64,000 nt of DNA from positions 40,965 through 104,964 of the forward strand of contig JAATGG010000205.1 in assembly GCA_015654835.1 (NCBI GenBank). Direction: 5' to 3'. Each line of letters starts with the position of its first letter. Positions within the stretch are counted from its first letter, which is position 1. This DNA comes from Terriglobales bacterium. GTDB lineage: Bacteria; Acidobacteriota; Terriglobia; Terriglobales; Acidobacteriaceae. The notes under the pieces are model-generated. The model had not been told where the DNA came from. It saw nothing but the letters and a program-made list of their open reading frames with translations, and made no database searches. This document shows positions 8,284-17,615 of this stretch, one piece after another. Both the position numbers and the translations under genes were made by a program.

Positions 8284-10437
8284 TCATGCGGCCAGGGCCT
8301 GCGCCAGCCGGCGAACGGTCAAGACGGTAATGTCGTCTTCCTGTCCGAAGGCCTTGGCGGCCTCGGCAATATAAAAGGCCGACTGGCTGCTGAGATTGTG
8401 AACGCGCGCGAAGCCGAATAACTCGCCGGAAGGTTGGCGGGCCTCGACCACGCCATCGGAGAGCAGAAGAAGCCGGTCGCCGGGATGCAGATAGAGGCGG
8501 AACTCTTCATAGCTCACTTCGGGCAAGACGCCGAGAGGCAGGCCGCCGGGGATCGCGACTTCCTGGCTGTTGAGATAGGGAGGCAGATGACCGGCATTGG
8601 CCATCGCCACTTCGCCATTGGGACCGAACCACGCCGCCTGACAGGTGGTGAAACTTTCGCTGCCGGTGAGCACGCGGTTGAGCGACTCCAAGATTTTCGC
8701 AGGATTTCGTTCCGGCGTCCTGCGCAGAGCGCCCATCAGCATGGAAACGTTCATGGCCGCCTTCAGGCCCTTGCCGGCCACGTCGCCGATGACGACCAGC
8801 AGTCCCCCATCGCCGGTGGACTGGACATGATAGAAGTCGCCGCCAACCTCATTAGCGGGCGTGTAGACCGACTCCACCTCAAAGCCGGGAGTTTCGAGCT
8901 TTTCCTGGGGAATCATCAACTCCTGCACGCTGCGCGCCGCCGCCAATTCGCTGGCCGCGCGCTCCTGATTGCGGTGAATGCGCAGGAAGCGTACGAAGAT
9001 GATGAGCACAATCACGAGGAGTCCGGTGAAGTCGGCAATCGAGGCGAAATGGATCGGGATCGGGCCCGCCTGCAGTGTGAGGGGCGAGCGATAGGGATGG
9101 CCGCCCCAATCGGTCATGCCGGTGGTGAAGATGGGCTCGGTGATTCCCACCATGCTGAGCAGCAGCGGAATCAGCAGCAGGCCAGCCTCGAAGTTGCGTC
9201 GCAGCGTAGCCGAAACGAGGGTGACGAAGATGAACAGCAGCCAGCCGGCGATCCACAAGAGACTGGCGGCGAAGACCACGAATAAGAGAACCCCGACGAG
9301 GTGGCTTCGGCCTACGAACAACAGAGTCGGCCCGACGCAGGCCAACACCGGAGCCGTATAGCGTGCCAAGGTGATGTACCAGCGTTTGCGAAGAGCCAGA
9401 AACGCGATGAGGAACTCGAAGTAGAGATAGGCCGAGATGACGACCAGTTGCAGGTAGAGGGCGGCGTACCACAGTTGATCGAGACGGGCCGAGCTACCTG
9501 CCAGATCGACGAATCCAATGGGAGCCTGGACCAGCTCATGCAGGGCCAGCCAGAGATATTCGATATGGCCTTTCTGGGCGAAGTAGAGAGCCAGCAGGAA
9601 GATGGAGAGCACGGTCAGCAGGACAGCATCGACGAGGCGCGGCAGCCGTTCGAAGAGGTTGCGAAACGACCACAATTCCAGTGAACGGTTGAGATCGTCC
9701 GGGGCGCCTATGCGCAGCGTGCGGGCGGCAAAAAAGCTGGTGTAGGCACCCAGGCCAAACGGAATGCGGATGGTGCGCAGGACAAGAGTGAGGGAGGTTT
9801 CAGAGGGGGCGAGATTCAGGTTGTAGATGCGCGAGATGGACTGATAGTGGTCGGGATCGTCTCCGTGGGAACCTTCCGGCTGGATGTGCCGGCCGTTGGC
9901 GAATACATCGACGCTGGGCCCTTGCGAGCCGAGGCTCATGGTGGTGGTCTGGGCGACGGGCAGATCGATGAGCAGGGAGACCGGGCCGTGGTTCGGAGCC
10001 AGCTTCACATGAAGGCGGAACCAGGCAAAATCGCGGCCGTGCGTTTTGCCCGCGTCTTCTGTGTCGGAGTCTTCGGGGTCGGGCACATCGGCGAAGGATT
10101 CCTGGGCGTTCCGGACGGCCCAGGTCGAATCATCGAAGGTGGAAGCCGAGGCAAAGGCGTCGGCGGTGATCCCGACGCGCCAGCCTTTGTCGAGAACCAA
10201 CGGCGAGCCAAGGTGAGTGGCGTCAAAGACCGCGGCAGCGGCTTCGGTGACGGGCTGGACAGCCGCCGGCTTTACCGGGCTGTGCAGCTTGGGGATTTTG
10301 CCTTGCGCGGGGATGGCAGGAACCAGAGAAGCGCCCTGCTGCGCGGCCAGTTGCGTGAAGACGCATAGGGCTGCAGCAGCTAGCGTTAGAATCGTTCGTC
10401 GCACGACGTTCACCCCCGATTCCCGGTTGTTCTCCAC
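8284..10437 (-). CDS. membrane-anchored SpoIIE/RsbU-type PP2C serine phosphatase
   Basis: The protein (717 residues from a GTG at 10437) has an N-terminal signal segment, a predicted periplasmic beta-rich region to about residue 250, and a block of about seven membrane helices (about 258-490). It ends in a cytoplasmic PP2C-SpoIIE domain: YTPANEVGGDFY, VIGDVAGKGLKAAM, NAGHLPPY, LLLLSDGVVEA and FGQEDDITVL, which are the metal-binding aspartate motifs. The layout resembles 7TM sensor phosphatases. Members dephosphorylate anti-anti-sigma factors and so switch on alternative sigma factors. No anti-sigma or STAS gene is adjacent, so the target is unknown. GTG codons at residues 9 and 12 could also serve as starts. 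It sits 84 bases upstream of glgX on the same strand. Confidence 0.87.
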   Translation of the reverse strand: MENNRESGVNVVRRTILTLAAAALCVFTQLAAQQGASLVPAIPAQGKIPKLHSPVKPAAVQPVTEAAAAVFDATHLGSPLVLDKGWRVGITADAFASASTFDDSTWAVRNAQESFADVPDPEDSDTEDAGKTHGRDFAWFRLHVKLAPNHGPVSLLIDLPVAQTTTMSLGSQGPSVDVFANGRHIQPEGSHGDDPDHYQSISRIYNLNLAPSETSLTLVLRTIRIPFGLGAYTSFFAARTLRIGAPDDLNRSLELWSFRNLFERLPRLVDAVLLTVLSIFLLALYFAQKGHIEYLWLALHELVQAPIGFVDLAGSSARLDQLWYAALYLQLVVISAYLYFEFLIAFLALRKRWYITLARYTAPVLACVGPTLLFVGRSHLVGVLLFVVFAASLLWIAGWLLFIFVTLVSATLRRNFEAGLLLIPLLLSMVGITEPIFTTGMTDWGGHPYRSPLTLQAGPIPIHFASIADFTGLLVIVLIIFVRFLRIHRNQERAASELAAARSVQELMIPQEKLETPGFEVESVYTPANEVGGDFYHVQSTGDGGLLVVIGDVAGKGLKAAMNVSMLMGALRRTPERNPAKILESLNRVLTGSESFTTCQAAWFGPNGEVAMANAGHLPPYLNSQEVAIPGGLPLGVLPEVSYEEFRLYLHPGDRLLLLSDGVVEARQPSGELFGFARVHNLSSQSAFYIAEAAKAFGQEDDITVLTVRRLAQALAA

Positions 10438-10681
10438 TCTAATTCAGAAGCGAGGAATACAGAAGCAAGGAGTTCAAGGACGGGCAATCTCCAAACAAAT
10501 CGCGGAGGCCCGGGAAGGGGCGGAAGCAAATAGATTTTCGATGCTGCGGAAAGGGTTTGGCGACGCTTCGAAGACGGGCGCGGAATCTTCTTCCGTTCTT
10601 GTGCCAAATGGGCTGATACTAGCGTCTAAGGGACTAAGCGAAGCGGCGTCCTGCGTGGATGGGTCACAACGGAGGTGGGTC

Positions 10682-11902
10682 ATGAGAAAACGTCATGAAG
10701 CTTTCAAAGCGATGACGCTGGCCGGGTGGGCCCTGGCACTGACGACAACGCTGTGGGCGCAGTCCACTCCGCAACCGAGCCCGTCCGGTGGACCTTCGAC
10801 AACTCCGCCAGCCAGCACGCCGGGCACGACGCCGGTAGGGGGCGACACCCCGGCAAAACCGCCTGCCCCAGGGGCTCCGGTGAAGGGGGACACGCCGGCT
10901 TCGGAGGTCAATCCCGACAAGGTTGTGGAGCCCGGCAGCGAAAAGATCAACGTGAAGCCGGGAAGCATCGAGGACGTGAGCGCGGTGGGCAATCGCGATA
11001 TCGGCGGCCGGGGCATGGGCAACTGGTACTCGACCGACACCGAAATCAAGATGGGCAAGATGTACTCGATGGAGATCGAGAAGAGCACCAAGTTCATCAA
11101 CGATCCGGTGATCGGCGAGTACGTGAACCGCATCGGCCAGAACATCGTCAAGAACTCGGACTGCAAGGTTCCCTTCACGATCAAGATCATCGATTCGGAC
11201 GAGATCAACGCCATGGCGCTGCCGGGCGGCTTTTTCTACGTGAATTCGGGGCTGATTCTGAACGCGGACGAGGAGGCGGAACTGGCCGGGGTGATGGCTC
11301 ACGAAACAGCCCATGTTTGCGCCCATCACGCGGTCCGCGAGCAGACGCGCATGAACTACGCCCAGTTGGGCACCATTCCGCTGATCTTTATCGGCGGCTG
11401 GACAGGTTACGGCATTTACGAGGCCGCCTCGATCGGGGTGCCGATGACCTTTCTGCACTTTTCGCGCGAGTTTGAGGCGCAGGCCGACTTTCTGGGCGTG
11501 CAGTATATGTACCGCGCGGGCTACGATCCGCAGGCCTTCATCAGTTTCTTCGAGAAGATTCAGGCTCTAGAGAAGCGCAAGCCGGGAATGGTTTCGAAGG
11601 CCTTCTCCGACCATCCGCAGACACCGGACCGGATTCAGCATTCGCAAGAGGAGATTGCCCGGATTCTGCCGCCGCGCGACCAGTACACGGTGACCACTTC
11701 AGAGTTCGACGACATCAAGGCCCGGCTGGCGCGCATCGAGAACAAGCGCCGTCTGGGAGACTCGAAGAACACCAAAAAGCCATCGCTGCGCAGGGCGAGC
11801 ACGGGGACGGACGACACCAAGGGGACCGGCCAGGGCACAGACAGCGCATCGACCGGCGACGACCGGCCGACACTGCATCGCCGGGACGACCAGACCAACT
11901 AA
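10682..11902 (+). CDS. secreted M48-family zinc metalloprotease
   Basis: The 406-residue protein starts at an ATG with a strong GGAGGTG site. A signal peptide (ending near TLWAQ) is followed by a Pro/Thr/Gly-rich linker to about residue 85. The catalytic HETAH motif is at residues 207-211 within VMAHETAHVCAHH, and the downstream FSREFEAQADFLGVQYM segment supplies the third zinc ligand. This is the fold of BepA/LoiP/YfgC-like periplasmic proteases involved in outer-membrane protein quality control, but here without a TPR domain. The C-terminal 50 residues are Lys/Thr/Asp-rich and low in complexity. Protease activity is well supported; the substrate is not. Confidence 0.88.
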   Translation: MRKRHEAFKAMTLAGWALALTTTLWAQSTPQPSPSGGPSTTPPASTPGTTPVGGDTPAKPPAPGAPVKGDTPASEVNPDKVVEPGSEKINVKPGSIEDVSAVGNRDIGGRGMGNWYSTDTEIKMGKMYSMEIEKSTKFINDPVIGEYVNRIGQNIVKNSDCKVPFTIKIIDSDEINAMALPGGFFYVNSGLILNADEEAELAGVMAHETAHVCAHHAVREQTRMNYAQLGTIPLIFIGGWTGYGIYEAASIGVPMTFLHFSREFEAQADFLGVQYMYRAGYDPQAFISFFEKIQALEKRKPGMVSKAFSDHPQTPDRIQHSQEEIARILPPRDQYTVTTSEFDDIKARLARIENKRRLGDSKNTKKPSLRRASTGTDDTKGTGQGTDSASTGDDRPTLHRRDDQTN

Positions 11903-12025
11903 CAATCCCAGATTGGCAAATGGCCCGGACCCTGAGCGCCCGGCAGCGCGGATTCGGGTTGTATTCGATGCATGTGCGCGCTACATTGGTTGCTGGAGAT
12001 ACCCTTCCAGGAATCGTTTTTCGCC

Positions 12026-12340
12026 ATGAAAAAGATTGCCATCTTTGCGGCTGTGTTTACGTTCATTCTGTTGTTGACGAAGATCGCCAACCAGATGCCC
12101 AGCGACCCGCAGCCGGGAAGCACCTTTTCATTGAAGGCGCAGCATGTGGTGCAATGCTCCGCCGACGAGATCACTCTGCTCGATATTCACCAGCAAGCGA
12201 CCCACCTCGAAAAGGACCTGACCTGGCCGGACTGCTCCTCGTTCCAAAAGGATAAGGTGGTGGATTTTTATCTTTCGAGGGGCGACAAAACCAAATTCCT
12301 CAGCTTAGAGCCGACCGCCTGGTGGCGCAAGGAACTGTAG
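12026..12340 (+). CDS. small membrane-anchored or secreted orphan protein
   Basis: I do not recognise this 104-residue protein. It begins MKKIAIFAAVFTFILLL, a typical signal or signal-anchor sequence, followed by a soluble part with two cysteines (QCSADE and DCSS) that could form a disulfide outside the cytoplasm, and it ends in TAWWRKEL. An upstream in-frame ATG at 11972 would add residues that spoil the signal peptide, so the start at 12026 is preferred. The gene follows the M48 protease on the same strand after about 120 bases. A functional link to that protease is possible but unproven. Confidence 0.6.
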   Translation: MKKIAIFAAVFTFILLLTKIANQMPSDPQPGSTFSLKAQHVVQCSADEITLLDIHQQATHLEKDLTWPDCSSFQKDKVVDFYLSRGDKTKFLSLEPTAWWRKEL

Positions 12341-12643
12341 TTCTTCGCGAAGAGCCGGCTTTCAAGATCCGTAGGGGTTGGCCGCCCTGGGGCCTTTCAG
12401 GTTTGTGCACCATCTGCCATAACAGCCCAACATCTTGGGGGAGCGGTCGGCCTGTCTACCGTCCGATGGATGATGCCTTCTTCTCTGCCCGAGCGGGGCT
12501 TCGATTATGGGATGAGCGTGCCTATGAATTTACGGTAACGGCCTGAAAAACCTTGAAATCACAGGCGAAACCGCGCTATATACAAGACTACCGGCAGGTT
12601 TGCCGGAATCTCCCCTGAAGCAAAATCTTTTTGAGGAGGCATC
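12341..12643. other. intergenic region upstream of the HTH gene
   Basis: No convincing gene is present in these roughly 300 bases. The region holds a likely sigma-70 promoter near 12553-12582 and a small CCGGCA/TGCCGG hairpin at 12591-12606 inside the 5' leader of the next gene. Short open frames here lack ribosome sites and family-like composition. Confidence 0.5.
12553..12582 (+). promoter_or_regulatory. probable sigma-70 promoter of the HTH gene
   Basis: TTGAAA at 12553-12558 and TATATA at 12577-12582 are separated by 18 bases. A GC hairpin (12591-12606) and a GAGGAGG ribosome site follow before the ATG at 12644. Confidence 0.55.
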
Positions 12644-12913
12644 ATGCGTAACGCCGCTGCCCGCTCCAATCTGCTGATCCCCGAGGTACGCGAGGTCATG
12701 GACATCCGCCAGGCCTCCGACTATCTGGGCATCTCGCCCGATACGCTTTATAAATACGCTTCCGACGGATTCGTGCCTGCTTTCAAACTGGGAAACCGGT
12801 GGCGTTTCAAGCGTTCGCGTCTCGATGAGTGGATGGACCGGCAATCGGACCTTCACGCCAGCGATGTCCAACTCGATCCCGATCAGAAAAAGCCGGTTCG
12901 CCCCGCGCTGTAG
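12644..12913 (+). CDS. helix-turn-helix (excisionase/MerR-like) DNA-binding protein
   Basis: This is an 89-residue protein with a GAGGAGG ribosome site. Residues 19-70 (VMDIRQASDYLGISPDTLYKY, then VPAFKLGNRWRFKRSRLDEWM) match the HTH_17/excisionase family, a winged helix that inserts into DNA. The stand-alone form is common as a small chromosomal regulator and is not by itself a sign of a mobile element. No integrase is nearby. The C-terminus is charged and probably disordered. Its target is unknown; its strong promoter and ribosome site suggest steady expression. Confidence 0.85.
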   Translation: MRNAAARSNLLIPEVREVMDIRQASDYLGISPDTLYKYASDGFVPAFKLGNRWRFKRSRLDEWMDRQSDLHASDVQLDPDQKKPVRPAL

Positions 12914-13017
12914 GCACTTGCGTCCGGATGCGGAGGCGATTTCGAGGCGTCCGGGTCCGGCCCCCCCTACCTGAAAACCGGCTCGGCTTTCCCGCCCTGT
13001 CGTGATATACCTGTCGA

Positions 13018-14109
13018 GTGAACCATTTCCGCCGCATGGGCGCACTGCGCCGCAAGATGACCCGCGCCGGCCTTCCCGGTCTCCTGGTTACCGCTCTCCC
13101 CGACCTTCGATATCTTTCAGGATTTACCGGCTCCAGCGCCGCCCTCGCTGTGACTCGCCGCGCCGCGCGCCTGTTTACCGACGGCCGCTATACGGAGCAG
13201 GCTGCCGAAGAAGTGGCGGCCGCAGAGGTGCAGATCGCCTCGGGCTCCCCGGCGATTGCCGCTGTGGAATGGCTTGCGGCATGGCCGGGCGTGGACTTCG
13301 CCGGATTCGACCCGGCCCACACGACGGTCGCGGAACTGTCCCGCTGGCGGGAGGCTTTGCCCTCCCGATTGAGGCGCAACTTTCTCTCTCCGCTGCCGGT
13401 GCCGCTGGTGGAACCGCTGCGCCGGGTCAAAGACGAAGACGAACTGGCCTTGATGAGCGAAGCCGCGCTGATGGGCTGCAAGCTGTTCGAGCACATCGTC
13501 GGCTTCATCCGACCCGGAATTGCCGAGATCGAAGTGGCCGCCGAGTTGGAACACCGGGCCCGTCTGCTGGGGGCGGAGGGCATGTCGTTCGACACCATCG
13601 TTGCCTCGGGCGTGCGTTCAGCCCTGCCGCACGGCCATGCGACCACCGCGCGGTTGCCCCGGCGCGGATTTCTGACTCTCGACTTCGGGGTTGCCCTCAA
13701 AGCTTATCGTTCAGACATGACCCGCACCGTATACCTGGGAAAGCCAAGGGCCAACGAGCGCGATGCCTATGCAGCGGTGCTGGAAGCACAGCAGGCCGGC
13801 GTGGCGGCGGTGGCCTCGGGCGTAAGCTGCGGCGCGGTCGATGAGGCCACGCGCAGCGTGTTGCGCCGTGCAGGTTTAGCTGAAGCGTTTACCCACTCCA
13901 CCGGCCATGGCGTCGGCTTGGAGATTCACGAGTCGCCCCGTATCGGCGCAGGACAGACAGCCAAGCTGGTCCCCGGCATGGTTGTGACGATCGAGCCTGG
14001 AATCTATCTGGCCGGTCAGTTTGGCATCCGCATCGAGGATATGGTGGCAGTCACACGAACCGGAGGGCAGGTGCTCACTCCCGCACCCAAGGCCCTCATT
14101 GAACTCTGA
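13018..14109 (+). CDS. M24-family aminopeptidase P / Xaa-Pro peptidase
   Basis: The 363-residue protein has the creatinase-like N-domain and the pita-bread catalytic domain. All five metal ligands are visible: Asp in TLDFGVAL, Asp in YRSDMTRT, His in STGHGVGLEIHE, Glu in VTIEPGIYL and Glu in GIRIEDMV. Such enzymes remove the residue before proline from peptides in the cytoplasm. The start is a GTG at 13018; an ATG at 13036 is an alternative. In many bacteria this gene sits in a peptidase-efp-accB-accC cluster. Here accB follows after 41 bases but the elongation factor P gene is absent from the cluster. Confidence 0.9.
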   Translation: MNHFRRMGALRRKMTRAGLPGLLVTALPDLRYLSGFTGSSAALAVTRRAARLFTDGRYTEQAAEEVAAAEVQIASGSPAIAAVEWLAAWPGVDFAGFDPAHTTVAELSRWREALPSRLRRNFLSPLPVPLVEPLRRVKDEDELALMSEAALMGCKLFEHIVGFIRPGIAEIEVAAELEHRARLLGAEGMSFDTIVASGVRSALPHGHATTARLPRRGFLTLDFGVALKAYRSDMTRTVYLGKPRANERDAYAAVLEAQQAGVAAVASGVSCGAVDEATRSVLRRAGLAEAFTHSTGHGVGLEIHESPRIGAGQTAKLVPGMVVTIEPGIYLAGQFGIRIEDMVAVTRTGGQVLTPAPKALIEL

Positions 14110-14150
14110 ACCATCTCGTCTCAGCGGTTTGTGAGAGAGTTAAGGAACGA

Positions 14151-14648
14151 ATGAATCCACAAGACATCCAGGATCTGAAACAACTGATCGAATTTTTGAA
14201 GGAATATCAGGTTGCCGAGTTCGATTTGGACCGGGGCGATCTGAAAGTCCGGCTCAAGTTTAATCAGCCCGAGGCAACGGCGGCCGGGTTACCGGAACTG
14301 GCGCGCCTGCTGGCCTCGGCTCAAGCGCCGCAGGCAGCTTCGGCGGCGGGCGTTGCGCCGCAGGTTACGGTATCGCCGGCGGCTCCGGCTGTCGATCCCG
14401 ACGCTGGCTTGCACATGGTGAAGTCCCCCATCGTCGGGACATTTTACGGATCGGCCTCCCCGGGCGCGGCGGCGTTTGTTGCCCCGGGCAGCCATGTGGA
14501 GAAGGGCCAGGTGATCTGTATCATCGAAGCGATGAAGCTGATGAACGAGATCGAGTCCGATGCCTCGGGCGAGGTGGTCAAGTGCCTGGTTTCCAATGGC
14601 CAGCCTATCGAGTATGGGCAGCCTCTTTTCTCTATCCGGCTGCGCTAG
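14151..14648 (+). CDS. accB: biotin carboxyl carrier protein of acetyl-CoA carboxylase
   Basis: The 165-residue protein has an N-terminal helix region, a Pro/Ala-rich flexible linker (about residues 55-85) and a C-terminal biotinyl domain with the acceptor Lys129 in EAMKLMNEIE. The MVKSPIVGTFYGSASPGA strip, including the bacterial thumb, is typical of AccB. It carries carboxybiotin between AccC and the carboxyltransferase to make malonyl-CoA. The ATG is preceded by AAGGA. accC follows 126 bases downstream. Confidence 0.95.
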   Translation: MNPQDIQDLKQLIEFLKEYQVAEFDLDRGDLKVRLKFNQPEATAAGLPELARLLASAQAPQAASAAGVAPQVTVSPAAPAVDPDAGLHMVKSPIVGTFYGSASPGAAAFVAPGSHVEKGQVICIIEAMKLMNEIESDASGEVVKCLVSNGQPIEYGQPLFSIRLR

Positions 14649-14774
14649 CATCTGAAGCGGAGTTCGCGGAATCAGTAAGGTTAGCGGAGTTAGCCTGAGT
14701 GCCGCGATCGAGTCCGATAGGTTGACCCGCATGGATCTGCTTACTCCGCCAACCCGTTCGTAAAAGGTTTCTGC

Positions 14775-16127
14775 ATGTTTCGTAAAGTACTGGTTGCCAA
14801 TCGCGGCGAAATCGCGCTGCGTGTTTTGAATGCCTGCCGGGAACTCGGCATCCGCACGGTCGCTGTGTATAGCGAGGCGGACCGGGACTCGCTGCATGTT
14901 CGTTTTGCCGACGAGGCCATCTGCATCGGGCCGCCGCGCCCTTCGGATAGCTACCTGAACGTGCCGGCGGTTATTTCAGCCGCCGAGATCGCCGATGTGG
15001 ACGCGATCCATCCGGGCTATGGGCTGCTGAGCGAGAACGCCAATTTTGCCGAAGTGTGCCGCGCTTCGAATATCAAGTTCATTGGACCGCCGCCCGAGGT
15101 GACGCGCCTGATGGGCGAGAAGGAAAAAGCGCGCCAGGCCATGAAAAAGGCCAAGGTGCCGATTCTGCCCGGCTCCGACGGGATTATCGCTACCGCCGAA
15201 GATGCGCAGGGCTGGGCGAAGAAGGTGGGTTACCCGGTCATCCTGAAAGCGAAGGCCGGCGGCGGTGGCCGCGGGATGAGGATTGTGCGCTCTGCCGAGG
15301 AGTTGCCCAATCTTTTCTATGCAGCTTCGACCGAAGCGGCCAATGCGTTCGGCAACGGCGAACTTTACATGGAAAAGTTCATCGAGCAGCCGCGCCACAT
15401 CGAGTTCCAGATTCTGGCTGACGAACACGGCAACGTCACGACGCTTTTTGAGCGCGAGTGTTCCATCCAGCGCCGCCATCAAAAGCTGATTGAAGAGGCT
15501 CCGTCGCTGCAGGTAACGCCCAAGATGCGCGAAGAGTTGAGCCGCACTTTGTGCCGCTGCCTCACCGATATCGGCTATCAGAACGCGGGCACAATCGAGT
15601 TCCTCATGGACGACGACGGCCAGCTCTACTTTATCGAAATGAACACGCGCATTCAGGTAGAGCACCCGATTACCGAGTTCATCACCGGCGTGGACCTGGT
15701 GAAGGCGCAATTGCGCATCGCGGCCGGCGAGCGGCTCGATGCGATTCTGCCGCCGAAGATCGAGTTGCGCGGCCATGCCATCGAGTGCCGCATCAATGCC
15801 GAGCATCCGCAGAAGTTCACCCCGTCGCCGGGGAAGATCACGGTCTTCAACGTGCCGGGAGGCAACGGCGTCCGCGTGGATACGGCGCAGTATGCGGAGG
15901 GCATTGTGCCGCCCTATTACGACTCGCTGATTGCGAAGCTCGTTGTCCATGGCCACGACCGTGCGGAGGCGATTGCCAAGATGGAGCGCGCACTCAGCCA
16001 GTTCGTCATCCAGGGGATCGACACGTCGATTTCACTGCACCAGGAGATCTTTCAGGACCCGGGCTTCAGGGCTGGAGAATTCGATACGAAATTCATGGAG
16101 CGTTTTCTGGCCAAGCGGGGGCAGTAG
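14775..16127 (+). CDS. accC: biotin carboxylase subunit of acetyl-CoA carboxylase
   Basis: The 450-residue ATP-grasp enzyme has the standard opening [22 protein letters not shown], the glycine-rich [15 protein letters not shown] loop, the [12 protein letters not shown] strip and the catalytic [14 protein letters not shown] region. It carboxylates the biotin of AccB using ATP and bicarbonate. Length is normal. An AAAGG sits about seven bases before the ATG. The 126-base gap after accB shows no obvious terminator, so accB and accC are probably cotranscribed. Confidence 0.96.
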   Translation: MFRKVLVANRGEIALRVLNACRELGIRTVAVYSEADRDSLHVRFADEAICIGPPRPSDSYLNVPAVISAAEIADVDAIHPGYGLLSENANFAEVCRASNIKFIGPPPEVTRLMGEKEKARQAMKKAKVPILPGSDGIIATAEDAQGWAKKVGYPVILKAKAGGGGRGMRIVRSAEELPNLFYAASTEAANAFGNGELYMEKFIEQPRHIEFQILADEHGNVTTLFERECSIQRRHQKLIEEAPSLQVTPKMREELSRTLCRCLTDIGYQNAGTIEFLMDDDGQLYFIEMNTRIQVEHPITEFITGVDLVKAQLRIAAGERLDAILPPKIELRGHAIECRINAEHPQKFTPSPGKITVFNVPGGNGVRVDTAQYAEGIVPPYYDSLIAKLVVHGHDRAEAIAKMERALSQFVIQGIDTSISLHQEIFQDPGFRAGEFDTKFMERFLAKRGQ

Positions 16128-16220
16128 GCGTGGCATGCCTGTTCGGGCCGCAGCGCTTGCTGGCAGACTTCAAAGAGAGCAAAGCGCGGTTCCTCGCAAA
16201 ACATGCCTTTTCATTAGCCT

Positions 16221-16260
16221 GAAGTGAAGATAGGCCCACACTGGGGCCTATCTTCGCTTC
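16221..16260 (+). terminator. strong hairpin after accC
   Basis: GAAGATAGGCCC pairs with GGGCCTATCTTC around a short loop, with the stem extended by outer GAAG/CTTC after one mismatch. A T-rich stretch (GCTTTTTATT) follows within about 15 bases. This separates accC from the DinB gene. Confidence 0.7.
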
Positions 16261-16336
16261 TGCATGATTATCGCTTTTTATTCGCTTATTCCGTCCCATT
16301 GGACTATTCTTGTTTCGCAATACTGGAGACATTTGA

Positions 16337-16840
16337 ATGGATATCCAAAAAGAACTGGTTGCCGAATATGAGAGCGAGACTGCGAAGAGCCGCAAGATGC
16401 TGGAGGCGCTTCCGGCCGATGTCGATTTCACCTGGAAGCCCCATGCGAAGTCGATGACTTTGGGCCGCCTGGTGACCCATCTGGCGGAAACGGCCGGTAA
16501 CTGGGCGCTCCATACGCTGGTAAAAGACAAGATGGAGTGGACTCCCGCCGACAAGCCCAATCCCGCGCCTCACATCGACAAAGCGGCGTTGCTGGCGCAG
16601 TTCGACAAGCAGGTTGCCGAAGTAAAAGCCGCCCTGGCCAAGTTGCCGCTTGAGAAGTGGGACGCAAACTGGAAGTTTGTGGCCGGCGATCAGGTGTGGA
16701 TCGATGACTCGAAATACAGCGTCTGGCGGAACTGGGTGATCAATCACCTTGTCCATCACCGCGCACAGGTTGGCGTCTACCTGCGCATCCTCGGACATCC
16801 GATTCCGGGCTGCTATGGTCCTTCGGCGGACGAGATGTGA
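16337..16840 (+). CDS. DinB-fold protein
   Basis: The 167-residue protein fits the DinB/YfiT four-helix bundle. MTLGRLVTHLAETAGNWA supplies one conserved metal-site histidine, and NWVINHLVHHRAQVGVYLRILG supplies the histidine pair typical of the family. These proteins bind a divalent metal; proven members are thiol-dependent transferases, though most members are uncharacterised. The substrate cannot be deduced. It is a single gene between two hairpins. No ribosome site stands out before the ATG. Confidence 0.82.
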   Translation: MDIQKELVAEYESETAKSRKMLEALPADVDFTWKPHAKSMTLGRLVTHLAETAGNWALHTLVKDKMEWTPADKPNPAPHIDKAALLAQFDKQVAEVKAALAKLPLEKWDANWKFVAGDQVWIDDSKYSVWRNWVINHLVHHRAQVGVYLRILGHPIPGCYGPSADEM

Positions 16841-16894
16841 GACAGAGAGCAGAAGATAGGGATCAGGGAACAGAAAAAAGAGAACAGAGATCAG
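16841..16894. repeat. degenerate purine-rich CAG/ATCAG repeat, copy 1
   Basis: Directly after the DinB stop codon lies a run of imperfect units of the GACAGAG / GGGATCAGG / GAACAGAGATCAG type. The 11-mer ACAGAGATCAG at 16884-16894 recurs exactly at 17639-17649, on the other side of thiE. Confidence 0.6.
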
Positions 16895-16937
16895 TGATCG
16901 AGGCATGGAGGGGGTTGCTCCCTGCCTCGATCACTGA
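16891..16937 (+). terminator. long perfect hairpin upstream of thiE
   Basis: TCAGTGATCGAGGCA (16891-16905) is perfectly complementary to 16923-16937, giving a 15-base stem with a 17-base loop. It ends only 3 bases before a possible GTG start of thiE and 33 before the ATG. No T-tract follows, so it may be an attenuator or a repeat remnant instead of a simple terminator. Confidence 0.5.
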
Positions 16938-16970
16938 CAAGTGGCCGTGGCGTCTTCTACTCTAGATGGC

Positions 16971-17612
16971 ATGGTCAGTTCATTTCCGAAGGTTTATCCC
17001 ATTCTGGATTCGTCCATCATCCCTTCAATCGGTCGCAGCGGGTTTCTGCATAAGCTCGGCAGCTCGCTTTTTCAAGCCGGCGTGACGCTGCTGGAATATC
17101 GCAATAAGCAGGGTGACGAGGCCCAGTTATCCGCCGATGCGGAGATTCTTCGCGCCACGATGCCCGCCGGGCAGGTCAAGCTGATTCTCGACGACCGGGC
17201 CAAGCTGGTAGTGCAGTTTGGATTCGACGGCGTGCATGTCGATGCGGGCGATGTGTCGCCCGCGGAGGCTCGCCGCATTCTAGGGCCGGACCGCATCGTG
17301 GGCACCTTTGGCGGCAGCGAAGCGCTGATCCCGGGAATTCTGGAAGCGCCGGCAGATTACTTTGCCGTCGGCCCCGTGTTCCGGACCACGACCAAGCAGA
17401 CGGACAAAGAGCCTATCGGTCCGGAAGGCGTGCGGCGCTTGCGGGAACAGGCAGGGCCGGGGCCTGTATTCACAGCCGCCGCGGGCATCACGCTGGAAAC
17501 AGCGCCGCTGGTGCTGGCGGCCGGTGCGAATGCTGTGGCTGTCTCCGCCGCTCTCTTCCGGCGTCCCGATCCGGCAGCCGAGTTCCGCAAGTGGATCGCC
17601 GCACTGGCTTGA
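16971..17612 (+). CDS. thiE: thiamine phosphate synthase
   Basis: The protein (213 residues from the ATG at 16971) is a TIM barrel of the ThiE/TenI family, which joins HMP-pyrophosphate and thiazole phosphate to make thiamine phosphate. Recognisable segments are LLEYRNKQGD, LILDDRAKLVVQFGFDGVHVDAGDVSPAEARRIL, the phosphate loop region DYFAVGPVFRTTTKQT, and AAGITLETAPLVLAAGANAVAVSAAL. The usual GVHLGQED is GVHVDAGD here. A GTG at 16941 would abut a long hairpin, so the ATG is preferred, although neither has a clear ribosome site. No other thi gene or TPP riboswitch is seen nearby. A TenI-like role is a weaker alternative. Confidence 0.85.
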   Translation: MVSSFPKVYPILDSSIIPSIGRSGFLHKLGSSLFQAGVTLLEYRNKQGDEAQLSADAEILRATMPAGQVKLILDDRAKLVVQFGFDGVHVDAGDVSPAEARRILGPDRIVGTFGGSEALIPGILEAPADYFAVGPVFRTTTKQTDKEPIGPEGVRRLREQAGPGPVFTAAAGITLETAPLVLAAGANAVAVSAALFRRPDPAAEFRKWIAALA

Positions 17613-17615
17613 TTG

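Noticed and set aside
12322..12546. Short open frame after the orphan gene
   Set aside because: There is no ribosome site, no signal or motif, and it ends just before the promoter of the HTH gene.
12644..12913. Phage excisionase marking an integrated element
   Set aside because: No integrase, attachment repeats or phage genes are nearby. Stand-alone excisionase-like HTH proteins are common chromosomal genes.
16841..16970. TPP riboswitch upstream of thiE
   Set aside because: The conserved CTGAGA and related thi-box segments are missing. Only a simple hairpin and degenerate repeats are present.
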